A stretch of DNA of 38,323 nt from JANWKQ01 sp964624635 (GTDB lineage: Bacteria; Bacteroidota; Bacteroidia; CAIKAF01). The DNA is taken from positions 1 to 38,323 of the forward strand of contig CAZUXM010000022.1 in NCBI GenBank assembly GCA_964624635.1, in the 5' to 3' direction. How positions within the stretch are numbered: the first letter of the stretch is position 1; each line of letters starts with the position of its first letter. The notes under the pieces are model-generated. The model made no database searches. It worked only from the letters and a program-made list of their open reading frames with translations, and was not told the origin of the DNA. A program made the translations under genes and the position numbers. Below are positions 16,302 to 24,389 of the stretch, piece by piece.

Positions 16302-17732
16302 CTAGTTAAAAGAATATACTACTTTATCACCATTCGGGTAATATCCGGTAATTACATAATATCCTTTAGTATTGTTAGACAGAACTTTATCGATGTCTTC
16401 GGGGGTTGAAACGGCTTTACTATTAATCTCAGTTATAATAAATCCGGGTCTAATACCTGCACTTCTTAGTTTACCTCCATTAACCTCTGCTACCTGAACC
16501 CCATTCTTTAATCCCAATGTCCCCATTACCCCCACATCAGCATCCTCAAAGGTAGCTCCTAAAAAACTGTTGAGAGTTGCCGCTTTGGTGATGGCATTAG
16601 TGGTCCCCGACTTATTTTTCAAGGTAACGGGTACTTCTTTTAATTCTCCGTTTCGTTTCACTGTTACGATAATTTTATCCCCCGGTCGATATAAACCAAC
16701 ATGTTCGTGTAATTCGGCTACTGTATTAATAGTAGTTTGTTCAACTTTTATGATTACATCCCCTTGTTTTATGCCGGCATCTTCGGCAGCACTTCCCGGT
16801 GTAGTACCTTCTACCCAAACCCCTTCAATTTTTTCTAAATCTTTTAGTTTAGCAAAATCAGCATCAATTTCTTTAATATTCACTCCCAATAACCCACGTT
16901 GTACTGTTCCAAACTCAATAATATCCATAGACACCTTTTTTACCAAATTAGATGGAATAGCAAACGAATAACCTTCAAATGAACCTGTATGTGTTTGTAT
17001 TGCAGTATTCATCCCTACTAAATCACCATTCGTATTTACTAAAGCACCCCCGCTGTTACCCGGATTAACGGCAGCATCCGTTTGTATAAACGATTCAATT
17101 TTATAATTACTTTGAATAATATCAATGTTACGACCCTTAGCACTAACAATACCTGCGGTAACGGTAGAGGTAAGGTTAAAAGGATTACCCACTGCTAATA
17201 CCCATTCACCCACCTTTACTTCATCTGAATTGGAGAAGGAGATAAAAGGCATATTGGTATTATCAATTTTTACTACAGCAATATCTGTGTTTGGATCGGT
17301 ACCAATGAGTTTACCCTTAAAAGTACGTTTGTCATTTAAGGTTACCTCAATTTCATCTGCATCACCTACCACGTGGTTGTTGGTTACAATATAACCATCA
17401 TCAGAGATAATAATTCCACTTCCACTTCCCATTTGGGGGCCTTGATTTCCGAATGGATTTCCAAAAAATTGTTCAAAGGGATCGCTGTATCCGGTGTTCT
17501 TCTTTTTGATGATTGTTTTAATATGTACTACTGCATTCACTGTTTTTTCACTGGCGAGTACAAAGTCTTTTCCACCTCCGGGGGGTGGGTTACCATCGGT
17601 GTATCTTACCGGAGCGGTGGTTTTTTCTACTATTTGTATTTTATTTTTTGCAGGAACCATAAAATGATAAGCCCCCATGGCTAACATTCCCCCTGCAAAT
17701 GCTGAAAGGATGACTGATACATTCTTATTCAT
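16302..17732 (-). CDS. degP: Do/HtrA-family periplasmic serine protease
   Basis: An envelope quality-control protease and chaperone. After an N-terminal hydrophobic anchor or signal (about residues 6-24) comes a trypsin-like domain. Its triad is His120 (VTNNHVV), Asp150 (NTDIAVV) and Ser227 (NPGNSGGAL). Two PDZ domains follow, at about residues 280-370 and 385-470. A glycine- and asparagine-rich loop (NPFGNQGPQMGSGSG) precedes the protease core, as in the LA-loop region of Do proteases. I chose the ATG at 17732 (476 aa); a TTG two codons upstream is the alternative. It is the upstream neighbour of rpoD but is separated by 180 bases and a hairpin. Confidence 0.94.
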   Translation of the reverse strand: MNKNVSVILSAFAGGMLAMGAYHFMVPAKNKIQIVEKTTAPVRYTDGNPPPGGGKDFVLASEKTVNAVVHIKTIIKKKNTGYSDPFEQFFGNPFGNQGPQMGSGSGIIISDDGYIVTNNHVVGDADEIEVTLNDKRTFKGKLIGTDPNTDIAVVKIDNTNMPFISFSNSDEVKVGEWVLAVGNPFNLTSTVTAGIVSAKGRNIDIIQSNYKIESFIQTDAAVNPGNSGGALVNTNGDLVGMNTAIQTHTGSFEGYSFAIPSNLVKKVSMDIIEFGTVQRGLLGVNIKEIDADFAKLKDLEKIEGVWVEGTTPGSAAEDAGIKQGDVIIKVEQTTINTVAELHEHVGLYRPGDKIIVTVKRNGELKEVPVTLKNKSGTTNAITKAATLNSFLGATFEDADVGVMGTLGLKNGVQVAEVNGGKLRSAGIRPGFIITEINSKAVSTPEDIDKVLSNNTKGYYVITGYYPNGDKVVYSFN

Positions 17733-17875
17733 AACCAAATAATGTATTACGTTTATTTACTTGATAAAAGCTAACGCAATTTTATAAAATCTAATATTTA
17801 ATTGCTTGTTAATTGTGGTTAACAGAATGCAAAAATTGAATAACAATAAAAAACCTACCTAACCATTACCTTTAT

Positions 17876-17883
17876 TATATTTG
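17876..17883 (+). promoter_or_regulatory. -7 box (TAtaTTTG) for dapF
   Basis: It ends only 9 bases before the chosen ATG, so the transcript would begin at or very near the start codon. Confidence 0.45.
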
Positions 17884-17892
17884 TATCCATCA

Positions 17893-18676
17893 ATGATTAA
17901 ATTTTCCAAATATCACGGTACGGGTAACGATTTTATCATGATTGATAATCGCCCGTTAAGAGCAAAGCTTACTCAACCGGAGATTGCTCATTTATGTCAT
18001 CGCCGTTTTGGTATCGGAGCTGATGGATTGATTCTTTTGCAGGGGCATGCTGAATGTGATTTTGAAATGGTCTATTATAATTCTGATGGGAACCCAAGTT
18101 CCATGTGTGGTAATGGAGGTAGATGTATTGCCGCCTTCGCTGCTGAAATAGGGATTGAAGCCAAAAGCGGCCCACTTAAATTTATGGCTGTGGATGGTTT
18201 GCATGAAGCCACTTTAACGGAGCAAGTGAAGAACGNNNNNNNNNNTCGACTTAAAAATGCAGGATGTTGCCGATGTTGTTGTTCGTGATTCGTATGCTAT
18301 TCTCAATACAGGCTCACCTCATTTTGTGGTGAAGGTAAATGATGTAGATAAAATTGATATTATCAAACAGGCACATGCCATCAGATATTCAGATCAGTTT
18401 AAAGAAAAAGGAATCAATGTGAATTTTGTACAACAGGTAGATAAAGATATTAAGGTACGAACTTATGAAAGAGGGGTTGAAGATGAAACATGGAGTTGTG
18501 GTACCGGAGTTGTAGCTTCCGCTATTGCTTCATTTTTATTTACCAATCATCCTCCTATTCAAATTCATACCAAGGGTGGATTACTCAATGTTACTTTTCA
18601 TACAGAAGACAAACAAAGTTTTACGGATGTACATTTAATAGGTCCGGCAGTAAAAGTTTTTGAAGGTAATTTTTAG
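17893..18676 (+). CDS. dapF: Diaminopimelate epimerase (N run inside)
   Basis: Interconverts LL- and meso-diaminopimelate for lysine and peptidoglycan synthesis without a cofactor. The first catalytic cysteine is in SSMCGNGGRC and the second in ETWSCGTGV, each preceding one symmetric half of the protein. FSKYHGTGNDFIMID at the N-terminus and NTGSPHFV in the second half are family marks. The N run breaks the frame between TEQVKN and DLKMQDV. The frame needs a multiple of three, and 6 bases would give 259 aa, which is normal. I used the ATG at 17893 because the TTG at 17881 lies within the -7 box. Confidence 0.94.
18236..18245. other. Assembly gap (10 N) in dapF
   Basis: The gap falls in a variable loop. 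The frame shows the true length is a multiple of three, probably short (about 6). Confidence 0.75.
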
Positions 18677-18863
18677 GGCGTCCCCTTCGATTCCCACAAC
18701 CCATTCACAGGCTACTCAGGACCGGACTATTCGCTATATCTTTATATGGCAGAGTTAATTTACTTACGTTAGCATTACCCACGACTTAAGTCGTGGGACA
18801 AACAAACGACTCGAAATTTTCAATACTGCCATAAAAAGGATGCCGCTACTATCCCTGCCGCTA
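18676..18863 (-). repeat. Intergenic inverted-repeat element (copy 2) with nested palindrome
   Basis: On the minus strand the left box (18838-18858, CAGGGA...CATCC) and the right box (18719-18741, AGATATAGCGAATAG...) match those of the element at 11254-11397. Here they flank short arms tatggcag (18745-18752) and ctgccata (18826-18833) and a loop of about 73 bases. In the loop sits a perfect 20-bp palindrome, CCCACGACTTAAGTCGTGGG (18778-18797). A tail ending gggcgtcccc runs up to the dapF stop. No coding sequence. With the following 200 bases it makes up the 393-base gap between dapF and the NlpC/P60 gene, where I otherwise see only the next gene's promoter box. Confidence 0.7.
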
Positions 18864-19000
18864 ACTTCAGTCAAGAATATTTCATCCATTTGAGTAAACG
18901 TGTAATTGTACGTCTCTACGATTCGTTTTCAATTGAGCTTTTTAACAATGGAATGTTTTTAAGTGATAAGAATTTCTTCCATTTCCCAAGATGCCATCAT

Positions 19001-19008
19001 TAAATTTG
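19001..19008 (+). promoter_or_regulatory. -7 box (TAaaTTTG) for the NlpC/P60 gene
   Basis: An exact TAnnTTTG giving a leader of about 56 bases before the ATG at 19070; no upstream TTG at the right distance. Confidence 0.4.
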
Positions 19009-19069
19009 TTACATCATAAAGACGTGCCAAAACATGTCTCCACAATAACCGAAAAAGAAAAATTCATTT

Positions 19070-19810
19070 ATGTCAAAAGGCATTTGTTTATACTCAGTTA
19101 TTCCCTGTCGTCAGGAACCATCGCATCGTTCACAACAAACTACTCAGTTATTGTTTGGCGAAACTTATTCAGTTCTTGATTCACAAAACGATTTTTTATT
19201 AATTGAATGTGATCATGATGGGTATCAATGCTGGATTGCCTCTAACCAACATCATGAATGGGATAAAAAAATGGATTATGTAATCAATGAAAGTTTATTA
19301 CAAACCATTAAGGTAGATAACCAAACTATGTATGTACCTATGGGATCACATATTCCAAAGGAAAGCTGGAGTTTGTTTGGTAAAACCTATATCCCATCTA
19401 ACTATTTAACTAACCAACTTTCATCGGTTGAGATTAAGTTACAATACTATGCTAGATTATTAAACAATACTCCTTACATGTGGGGAGGGAGAACCCCATT
19501 AGGCATGGATTGTTCAGGTTTTTCCCAACTGATATATCGGATGCTAGGTATGAATATAAAGCGTGACAGTTCACAACAGGCGGAAATGGGTACTACCGTA
19601 CACATCATACATGAATCACAACCCGGAGATCTGGCTTTTTTTGACAATGAAGACGGAAAGATTGCCCATGTAGGTGTAATGATAGATAATCATCACATAG
19701 CCCATTCGAGTGGATGTGTTAAGATCGATAAAATTGACCATGAGGGAATATATTCTCTGGACCTTAAAAAGTATACCCACCGGTTAAGGATAATCAAGAG
19801 ACTATTGTAA
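19070..19810 (+). CDS. NlpC/P60-family (C40) peptidoglycan hydrolase with SH3-like N-terminus
   Basis: A cysteine peptidase of the family that cuts the D-Glu-meso-DAP bond of wall peptides. Residues 1-110 look like bacterial SH3 domains (GICLYSVIPCRQEPS, QLLFGETYSVL). The catalytic domain follows, with Cys148 in GMDCSGFSQL, His200 in IAHVGVMI and His212 as the third polar residue. YMWGGRTPLGMD is the family's lead-in to the nucleophile. There is no obvious signal peptide, so it may act on recycled cytoplasmic muropeptides, as the comparable 246-residue proteins are often thought to do. The position after dapF fits a wall-related role but is separated by the repeat element. Confidence 0.92.
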   Translation: MSKGICLYSVIPCRQEPSHRSQQTTQLLFGETYSVLDSQNDFLLIECDHDGYQCWIASNQHHEWDKKMDYVINESLLQTIKVDNQTMYVPMGSHIPKESWSLFGKTYIPSNYLTNQLSSVEIKLQYYARLLNNTPYMWGGRTPLGMDCSGFSQLIYRMLGMNIKRDSSQQAEMGTTVHIIHESQPGDLAFFDNEDGKIAHVGVMIDNHHIAHSSGCVKIDKIDHEGIYSLDLKKYTHRLRIIKRLL

Positions 19811-19836
19811 ATCTCAATATAGATTAGTTATATTTG
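19805..19836 (+). promoter_or_regulatory. Promoter of the TetR-type gene (TTG, 21 bp, TAtaTTTG)
   Basis: TTG at 19805-19807, spacer 21, TATATTTG at 19829-19836, and ATG at 19857. The TTG overlaps the last codons of the preceding gene. Confidence 0.6.
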
Positions 19837-19856
19837 GGATATAAACCCCCTATATA

Positions 19857-20426
19857 ATGCCCAGAGAAAAAGATTTCGACAAAAACGAAGTCATTAATAA
19901 ATGCATCGTTTTATTTTCCAAAAAAGGATTTAATGCAACCGGAATTCGTGATATTGTAAATACCACCGGTGTAAACAGAAGTAGTTTGTATTCAACCTTT
20001 AAAGACAAAAATGATTTGTTCTTTATATGTCTTAGCACAGCATCTTCTAATGAAATCAATAAACTAAACCTGATGAAAGAAAAGTCAGGTATAGATAATT
20101 TTATTGATAATTATTTGCAACATTCCTGTTCAGATCAACCAGTACATCATTTGTTTAAGTTTGCACATGCTGAGTATAAAATGCTCAACAAAAAAACGCA
20201 AAAACACATTACATCATTTAATAAAGAAAAGCATGAAATTTTATTGGATGTAATTAAACGTGGACAGAAAAAAGGTTCGTTCCATCAAAAAGCTGATGCA
20301 AAACATTTAGCTATCATGCTTGATGTAATGACTTCCGGCATACAAAGTTTTGGATATACCGATGATGTAGTATATAAAAAATCATTCAGGGAGTTTTCGA
20401 GTCTTATCAAGAAAAAAAGCAAGTAG
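19857..20426 (+). CDS. TetR/AcrR-family transcriptional regulator
   Basis: 189 residues. The N-terminal helix-turn-helix domain (about residues 8-55) reads CIVLFSKKGFNATGIRDIV, then TTGVNRSSLYSTFKDKNDLF, a textbook TetR DNA-binding region. The C-terminal two thirds are alpha-helical and would bind the unknown ligand. It has its own promoter and no obviously regulated transporter beside it. The nearest downstream gene is on the other strand, so the target is unclear. The basic end (LIKKKSK) is unremarkable. Confidence 0.9.
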   Translation: MPREKDFDKNEVINKCIVLFSKKGFNATGIRDIVNTTGVNRSSLYSTFKDKNDLFFICLSTASSNEINKLNLMKEKSGIDNFIDNYLQHSCSDQPVHHLFKFAHAEYKMLNKKTQKHITSFNKEKHEILLDVIKRGQKKGSFHQKADAKHLAIMLDVMTSGIQSFGYTDDVVYKKSFREFSSLIKKKSK

Positions 20427-20464
20427 CTTTTTATTGGTTTAGTTTTGGATATTGTATAAAAACA

Positions 20465-20487
20465 AATCCCCTCTTTGGGAGGGGATT
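20465..20487 (-). terminator. Hairpin between the TetR gene and the next minus-strand gene
   Basis: 9-bp arms aatcccctc/gaggggatt, loop tttgg. On the minus strand TGTTTTTAT follows, so it fits termination of the minus-strand membrane gene; on the plus strand only gtttg follows. Confidence 0.6.
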
Positions 20488-20528
20488 GTTTGAGTCCTGT
20501 TGTTCACAGGCACCCTAACCTAAACCTT

Positions 20529-20633
20529 ATGAAAAAGACATTAGTTAGACTAATGCATAACAAATGTAGACCCTTTTTCTTAATAAAAAAATTATATAGC
20601 TTAAAACTTCCGTTTCTTAACAGGTTTTTATAA
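20529..20633 (+). CDS. Possible 34-residue basic peptide
   Basis: An ATG (20529) opens a 34-codon frame, MKKTLVRLMHNKC to NRFL, ending at TAA 20631. It is rich in Lys, Arg, Leu and Phe. The leader aacctaaaccttATGAAAAAG is the type often seen before Bacteroidota genes, and a small hairpin (cctgt/acagg, 20496-20510) lies just upstream. I see no -7 box close by. It may be a real small peptide, the remnant start of a lost gene, or chance. Confidence 0.25.
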   Translation: MKKTLVRLMHNKCRPFFLIKKLYSLKLPFLNRFL

Positions 20634-20656
20634 ATATTGATTCAACTATTTGTAAA

Positions 20657-21106
20657 TCAATTTATTGAATTTGAATCTGGTGGAGATACTGTACCCGTAT
20701 CAGCAGTTTTTTTCCGTTTTCTAAATAATAAAACCTTACTTAATGACATCACTACTGAGCTAATCATAATTACATATAAACCATAACTCACCTCAGCGGT
20801 AGAATCTTGAGCTAATTCAGTTCTAATCATTACCCATTCATAAATACTCATAATGAGTAAAGCAATGCCTAAGAGGATATTCCATTTAAAGTTGGCAAAC
20901 AATAACAGTATATATAAAGCGATGAGTATTCCCATAATCCAGCCGAGTGGTTCATAAAAGCCGGGACTCATAATGGTTAAGGTTTTTCCGGCAGTTACTA
21001 TAGTAGCCTTTTTCCAAGGTAAAAATATCCCAATTATACAGCTAATGGAGGCTAAGAGTCCAATAGGTCCTAACTTATTTACTTTAAATAGTTTAGCAAT
21101 TGCCAT
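20657..21106 (-). CDS. Small polytopic membrane protein, unknown function
   Basis: 149 residues with four hydrophobic segments: about 14-31 (LGPIGLLASISCIIGIFLPW), 52-70, 73-92 and 108-127. A basic, polar tail ends in TVSPPDSNSIN. There is no motif I can assign. The gene is divergent from the next membrane-protein gene and shares a very short upstream region with it, which suggests joint regulation. A hairpin 170 bases beyond the stop may be its terminator. Confidence 0.7.
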   Translation of the reverse strand: MAIAKLFKVNKLGPIGLLASISCIIGIFLPWKKATIVTAGKTLTIMSPGFYEPLGWIMGILIALYILLLFANFKWNILLGIALLIMSIYEWVMIRTELAQDSTAEVSYGLYVIMISSVVMSLSKVLLFRKRKKTADTGTVSPPDSNSIN

Positions 21107-21156
21107 AAGTGTAGTTGATTTTATATGATAAATTTACTCAATTATTTGAATTTCAA

Positions 21157-21579
21157 ATGAAACAGCATATAGTAGTAAAAAAATCATTTTTTATTAGGTT
21201 TCTGCTTCTTACAGCTATTTCCGGTAATATTTATGTGCTGTTTCAATCAATATTTCATATAATGAATATTCATAGTTTGGATTTTTATTTGCGTTGGTAT
21301 CCTTTTAAGGTAGCCCCTTTATATAATCTATTACTTGTACTTTCATCAACAATAGTAATATATGGCCTTAGTAAAATTTTAAAAAGTGGATTATCAGGCT
21401 TTAAAACATATTTTATAGGTAAGGTTATTGCAGCCATATCCTATTCAATATTAATCATGCTTGACTATAAAATATCATCTTTGCCTTTTCCGACCATTAT
21501 TGTACCTGTGTTATGGTTAGTGCAAATGATTTATCCTTTGTTTTTATATATATCTTTGCGCAAAAGTAAAATACAGTAG
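21157..21579 (+). CDS. Small polytopic membrane protein, unknown function
   Basis: 140 residues from the ATG at 21157 (MKQHIVVKKSFF). A TTG at 21115 would add 14 residues and is the less likely start. Four hydrophobic segments are visible, and the topology resembles that of the next gene. There are no catalytic motifs. The -7 box of the next gene lies inside its 3' end, 17 bases separate the two, and they are followed by a glutamine amidotransferase gene, so this is the front of a small plus-strand group. Confidence 0.65.
   Translation: MKQHIVVKKSFFIRFLLLTAISGNIYVLFQSIFHIMNIHSLDFYLRWYPFKVAPLYNLLLVLSSTIVIYGLSKILKSGLSGFKTYFIGKVIAAISYSILIMLDYKISSLPFPTIIVPVLWLVQMIYPLFLYISLRKSKIQ
21551..21558 (+). 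promoter_or_regulatory. -7 box (TAtcTTTG) inside the end of a membrane gene
   Basis: A perfect match, 39 bases before the ATG at 21597; it may give a second transcript for the next two genes. Confidence 0.4.
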
Positions 21580-21596
21580 TATTATCAATAATAACA

Positions 21597-22022
21597 ATGC
21601 GTCCTAAATCACTTACTATTTACAGTATCATTGTTTGGATTACCAAGTTTATTCCATTGTTTGCCGTATATATGTTTTTTGACTATCTCAGTGCAAAGGG
21701 CAGGCTTGACTTTTATTTAGGTTTAGGTTTACGTGATATTCGTGATTATTTATATGTATATGTTGCAGCATCTATTCTTACATTGATACTTACTGTTTTT
21801 TTATTTTTTCAAAAAAAGTGGGCATTGCAAGTTTATTTCTTTATGAAAACGGTGGAAGTTCATTGTTTATTAATGGCACTGCCAACACTTGTATATGGTT
21901 TACAAAGAGGGCTAGGAATAAAGTTTGGATTACCGTTCCATTTATCAGCATGGACATTTGTTCTTGCAACTAACCTTGTTTTCCCACTTATCTATTATAC
22001 CTTCAAGAAAAATTATAAGTGA
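21597..22022 (+). CDS. Small polytopic membrane protein coupled to the amidotransferase gene
   Basis: 141 residues with four hydrophobic segments: about 8-29 (YSIIVWITKFIPLFAVYMFF), 52-70, 74-97 and 116-136. No recognised family. The stop TGA overlaps the GTG start of the glutaminase gene by 4 bases, so the two are translationally coupled. Whether that means a functional link is unknown. Confidence 0.7.
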   Translation: MRPKSLTIYSIIVWITKFIPLFAVYMFFDYLSAKGRLDFYLGLGLRDIRDYLYVYVAASILTLILTVFLFFQKKWALQVYFFMKTVEVHCLLMALPTLVYGLQRGLGIKFGLPFHLSAWTFVLATNLVFPLIYYTFKKNYK

Positions 22023-22588
22023 TAGCCGTAATAGATAATTACGATTCATTTACGTACAACCTTGTACATTATTTGGAAGACATTACAAATGAACTTCCAA
22101 TAGTGTTTAAGAATGACAAGATTGAATGGGATCAATTAGGTAAATGTTCTCATATTGTATTATCCCCCGGTCCAGGATTACCGTCAGATTCTGGTGAGTT
22201 AATGGAGGTTATAAAAAAATATTATTCTACAAAAAATATATTAGGGGTTTGTTTGGGTATGCAGGCGTTGGGTGAGTTCTTTGGAGTCAAATTAAAAAAC
22301 CTAGATCAAGTTCAACATGGGGTTCAAACAAAAATTTTTATTGAACCGTTTGCAGGAAATAAGTTATATCATAAAATCCCGCTGGAAATTGAAGTAGGTA
22401 GATATCATTCGTGGGTGGTAGATGAAAATCATTTACCGGAGTGCATTATACCAACAGCTAAAGATGAAAATGGAAGTTTAATGTCGATGCAACATATATC
22501 CTTGCCCATTTATGCAGTACAGTACCATCCTGAATCTATTATGACACCTGAAGGGAAACAAATATTGAGAAATTGGTTGCAGATTTAA
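22019..22588 (+). CDS. pabA: Aminodeoxychorismate/anthranilate synthase component II (glutamine amidotransferase)
   Basis: Hydrolyses glutamine and passes ammonia to PabB or TrpE to make p-aminobenzoate (folate) or anthranilate (tryptophan). The class I amidotransferase fold is clear: IDNYDSFTYNLVHYL, LSPGPGLP, the nucleophile Cys78 in LGVCLGMQALG, and His170 and Glu172 in VQYHPES. The 189-residue length is normal. There is no trp or pab partner in the window, so either role, or both, is possible; I put the folate symbol because the genes nearby do not form a trp operon. It starts with GTG overlapping the previous stop and ends overlapping the convergent thioesterase by 4 bases. Confidence 0.9.
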   Translation: MIAVIDNYDSFTYNLVHYLEDITNELPIVFKNDKIEWDQLGKCSHIVLSPGPGLPSDSGELMEVIKKYYSTKNILGVCLGMQALGEFFGVKLKNLDQVQHGVQTKIFIEPFAGNKLYHKIPLEIEVGRYHSWVVDENHLPECIIPTAKDENGSLMSMQHISLPIYAVQYHPESIMTPEGKQILRNWLQI

Positions 22589-23034
22589 TTATTTTCAGGT
22601 AATACTTCCTGTCTTTTTGATAACGGATATACATTAAATGTCCCTATTGCAATGGCCACCAACGATCCGTCTTTTTCTTTAATGATATTGCCTGAAGAAA
22701 CAATGGTGCTTTTTCCTTTAAAATCAATTTTACCTTCACCAATGAGCACATCATCTAAGTTTACAGGCTGTAAATAATTGATTTTAAATTCAACAGTACT
22801 AACCAAGTTATCTTCTACAAATGCTTTAGAAAGAGCAGCTGTTCCAATCACTGAATCCATTAATCCAGCAATAACTCCGCCATGACATGTATTGGGAGAA
22901 CTTAAGTGTTTGTTCTCGACCTTCATGGTATATTTTATATGTCCAGGTTCAATAATGTCTAATTCCATTCCGTTATCAACACCATACTTATTAATGTGGT
23001 TATAATGTTGGATCATTTCCATCCACTTTTCCAT
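22585..23034 (-). CDS. PaaI-type hotdog-fold thioesterase
   Basis: 149 residues of the PaaI/YdiI-like thioesterase group, which hydrolyses acyl-CoA esters. The family's active-site helix is seen as SSPNTCHGGVIAGLMDSVIGTAA, with the HGG turn. The beta core follows, with STVEFKINYLQPV and the FNVYP end. The substrate is unknown. It is just downstream of the class V aminotransferase-fold gene on the same strand with 13 bases between, so it is probably in the same operon. Confidence 0.88.
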   Translation of the reverse strand: MEKWMEMIQHYNHINKYGVDNGMELDIIEPGHIKYTMKVENKHLSSPNTCHGGVIAGLMDSVIGTAALSKAFVEDNLVSTVEFKINYLQPVNLDDVLIGEGKIDFKGKSTIVSSGNIIKEKDGSLVAIAIGTFNVYPLSKRQEVLPENN

Positions 23035-23047
23035 AAGGGTAAAATGT

Positions 23048-24331
23048 TTATTTGTTGTTGAGTATATTTAAAAGTCTGTCAACTAAAATGTCCAGCTCAT
23101 ATTCGTTTGTATAGATTCCAGGTGAAACTCTGAATCCGGAAATATTATGTATGGTGCAATTGGTAACTACAATGTTGTCATCAGATAACAGTTTATTAAC
23201 TACAACTTGAGTTTCCATATTTTTTAACCCAATAGTTATAATTGAACCTGAAAGATCAGATGAAGTTGGAGTATACGAAATAATATTCGGGTGGTCTTTT
23301 ACTTTGTCAAACCAATAGTTTTTCAGGTATAAAAGCCTTTCTCTTTTTTTCTCCAGAGTAATATAATCCTGAAAATCCATGGCATGAGTTAGAGCAAATT
23401 CAGCAGTTGAATTTCTAGTTCCATGGTCATCAAATTTCCACATGGAATTTTCAAGTTTTTGAGCAGGAGAAAAGAAAGAAGTTAGATCAAGTATTCTTTC
23501 TTTTTTTACAAACAATACGCCGGTTCCAAGAGGACCATTTAACCATTTATGAGCACTCATTCCTGCAAAATCGCATTGCATTTCTTTCAGGTCTAATTTC
23601 ATCTGACCAAATGATTGAGTAGGATCCAGTATAACTGTTATTCCCTTCTTTTTTGCTTCTGCAGCTATTTTGGCTGCAGGAATTATTTGACCTGTCCAAT
23701 TAAGCATATGTGTAAGATATACTACTTTGGTTTTGTTATTAAAAAGGGCAGTGTATTTGTCAATGATTTTTTGTTCGTCGTTTTCAGGAAAATTAAAATC
23801 AACAAAATGTAGTTTTAGTTTTTCTTCTTTGGCCTTTTGTTCCCAAACAGAAATCATCCGTGGGTAACAGTATTTTGAAAGTATTACTTCATCCCCGGCA
23901 TTTAGCTTTAGTTGGTTTACAATGATACTTAGGGCTTCAGTTGCATTCCTAACAACCGATAATTCCTCCCATGAACAGTTTAAAGTATCAGCTAACCTTT
24001 TTTTTACATTATCCCTTCCGGCATCCAGTATTCTCCATAAAGTATGACTGGGGGCTTCATTGGCCATTTCAATCATTCTATACCAGGCCTCTCTAACCAA
24101 TTTGGGAGATGGACCTAATCCGGCGTTGTTTAAATATATGTATGAAGGAGAGGCACTAAATTGCATTCGTACCCAATTCCATAATTCATCATCAGAGGGT
24201 GGGAGGGTATGAAAATCAATACCATCAAACTTAATATTATCGTTTTTTGCAAAAGCAGAAAGAGCCGGAGAAACTGCTCCTATTGCTGCTAGAGCAGATA
24301 GGTTTTTAAGAAAGCTTCTTCTGTTTGACAT
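23048..24331 (-). CDS. Class V aminotransferase-fold PLP protein with Tat signal
   Basis: 427 residues. The N-terminus MSNRRSFLKNLSALAAIGAV is a twin-arginine signal (RRSFLK) followed by a hydrophobic region with an Ala-x-Ala-like site, so export in folded form is likely. The PLP domain has ILDPTQS (Asp236) and the lysine in SAHKWLNGPLGTG (Lys262) that forms the Schiff base. Related proteins include isopenicillin N epimerase-like and cysteine desulfurase-like enzymes; the reaction here is not clear. Export of a PLP enzyme is unusual, and the Tat motif fits the need for cofactor insertion in the cytoplasm. Confidence 0.9.
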   Translation of the reverse strand: MSNRRSFLKNLSALAAIGAVSPALSAFAKNDNIKFDGIDFHTLPPSDDELWNWVRMQFSASPSYIYLNNAGLGPSPKLVREAWYRMIEMANEAPSHTLWRILDAGRDNVKKRLADTLNCSWEELSVVRNATEALSIIVNQLKLNAGDEVILSKYCYPRMISVWEQKAKEEKLKLHFVDFNFPENDEQKIIDKYTALFNNKTKVVYLTHMLNWTGQIIPAAKIAAEAKKKGITVILDPTQSFGQMKLDLKEMQCDFAGMSAHKWLNGPLGTGVLFVKKERILDLTSFFSPAQKLENSMWKFDDHGTRNSTAEFALTHAMDFQDYITLEKKRERLLYLKNYWFDKVKDHPNIISYTPTSSDLSGSIITIGLKNMETQVVVNKLLSDDNIVVTNCTIHNISGFRVSPGIYTNEYELDILVDRLLNILNNK

Positions 24332-24389
24332 GGGGATGTTTTTACAAAATTAACAAAAGCAAAAAACTCTCCAAAATTCCTCTGCTTGC

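Noticed and set aside
16570..17684. Three open frames on the plus strand
   Set aside because: All lie antisense within the Do protease gene; no independent motifs.
18676..19069. Insertion sequence between dapF and the NlpC/P60 gene
   Set aside because: The inverted repeats are real, but no transposase or its remnant is readable in any frame; reported as a repeat element instead.
18991..19179. 62-codon frame on the plus strand
   Set aside because: It overlaps the start of the NlpC/P60 gene in another frame and has no family features.
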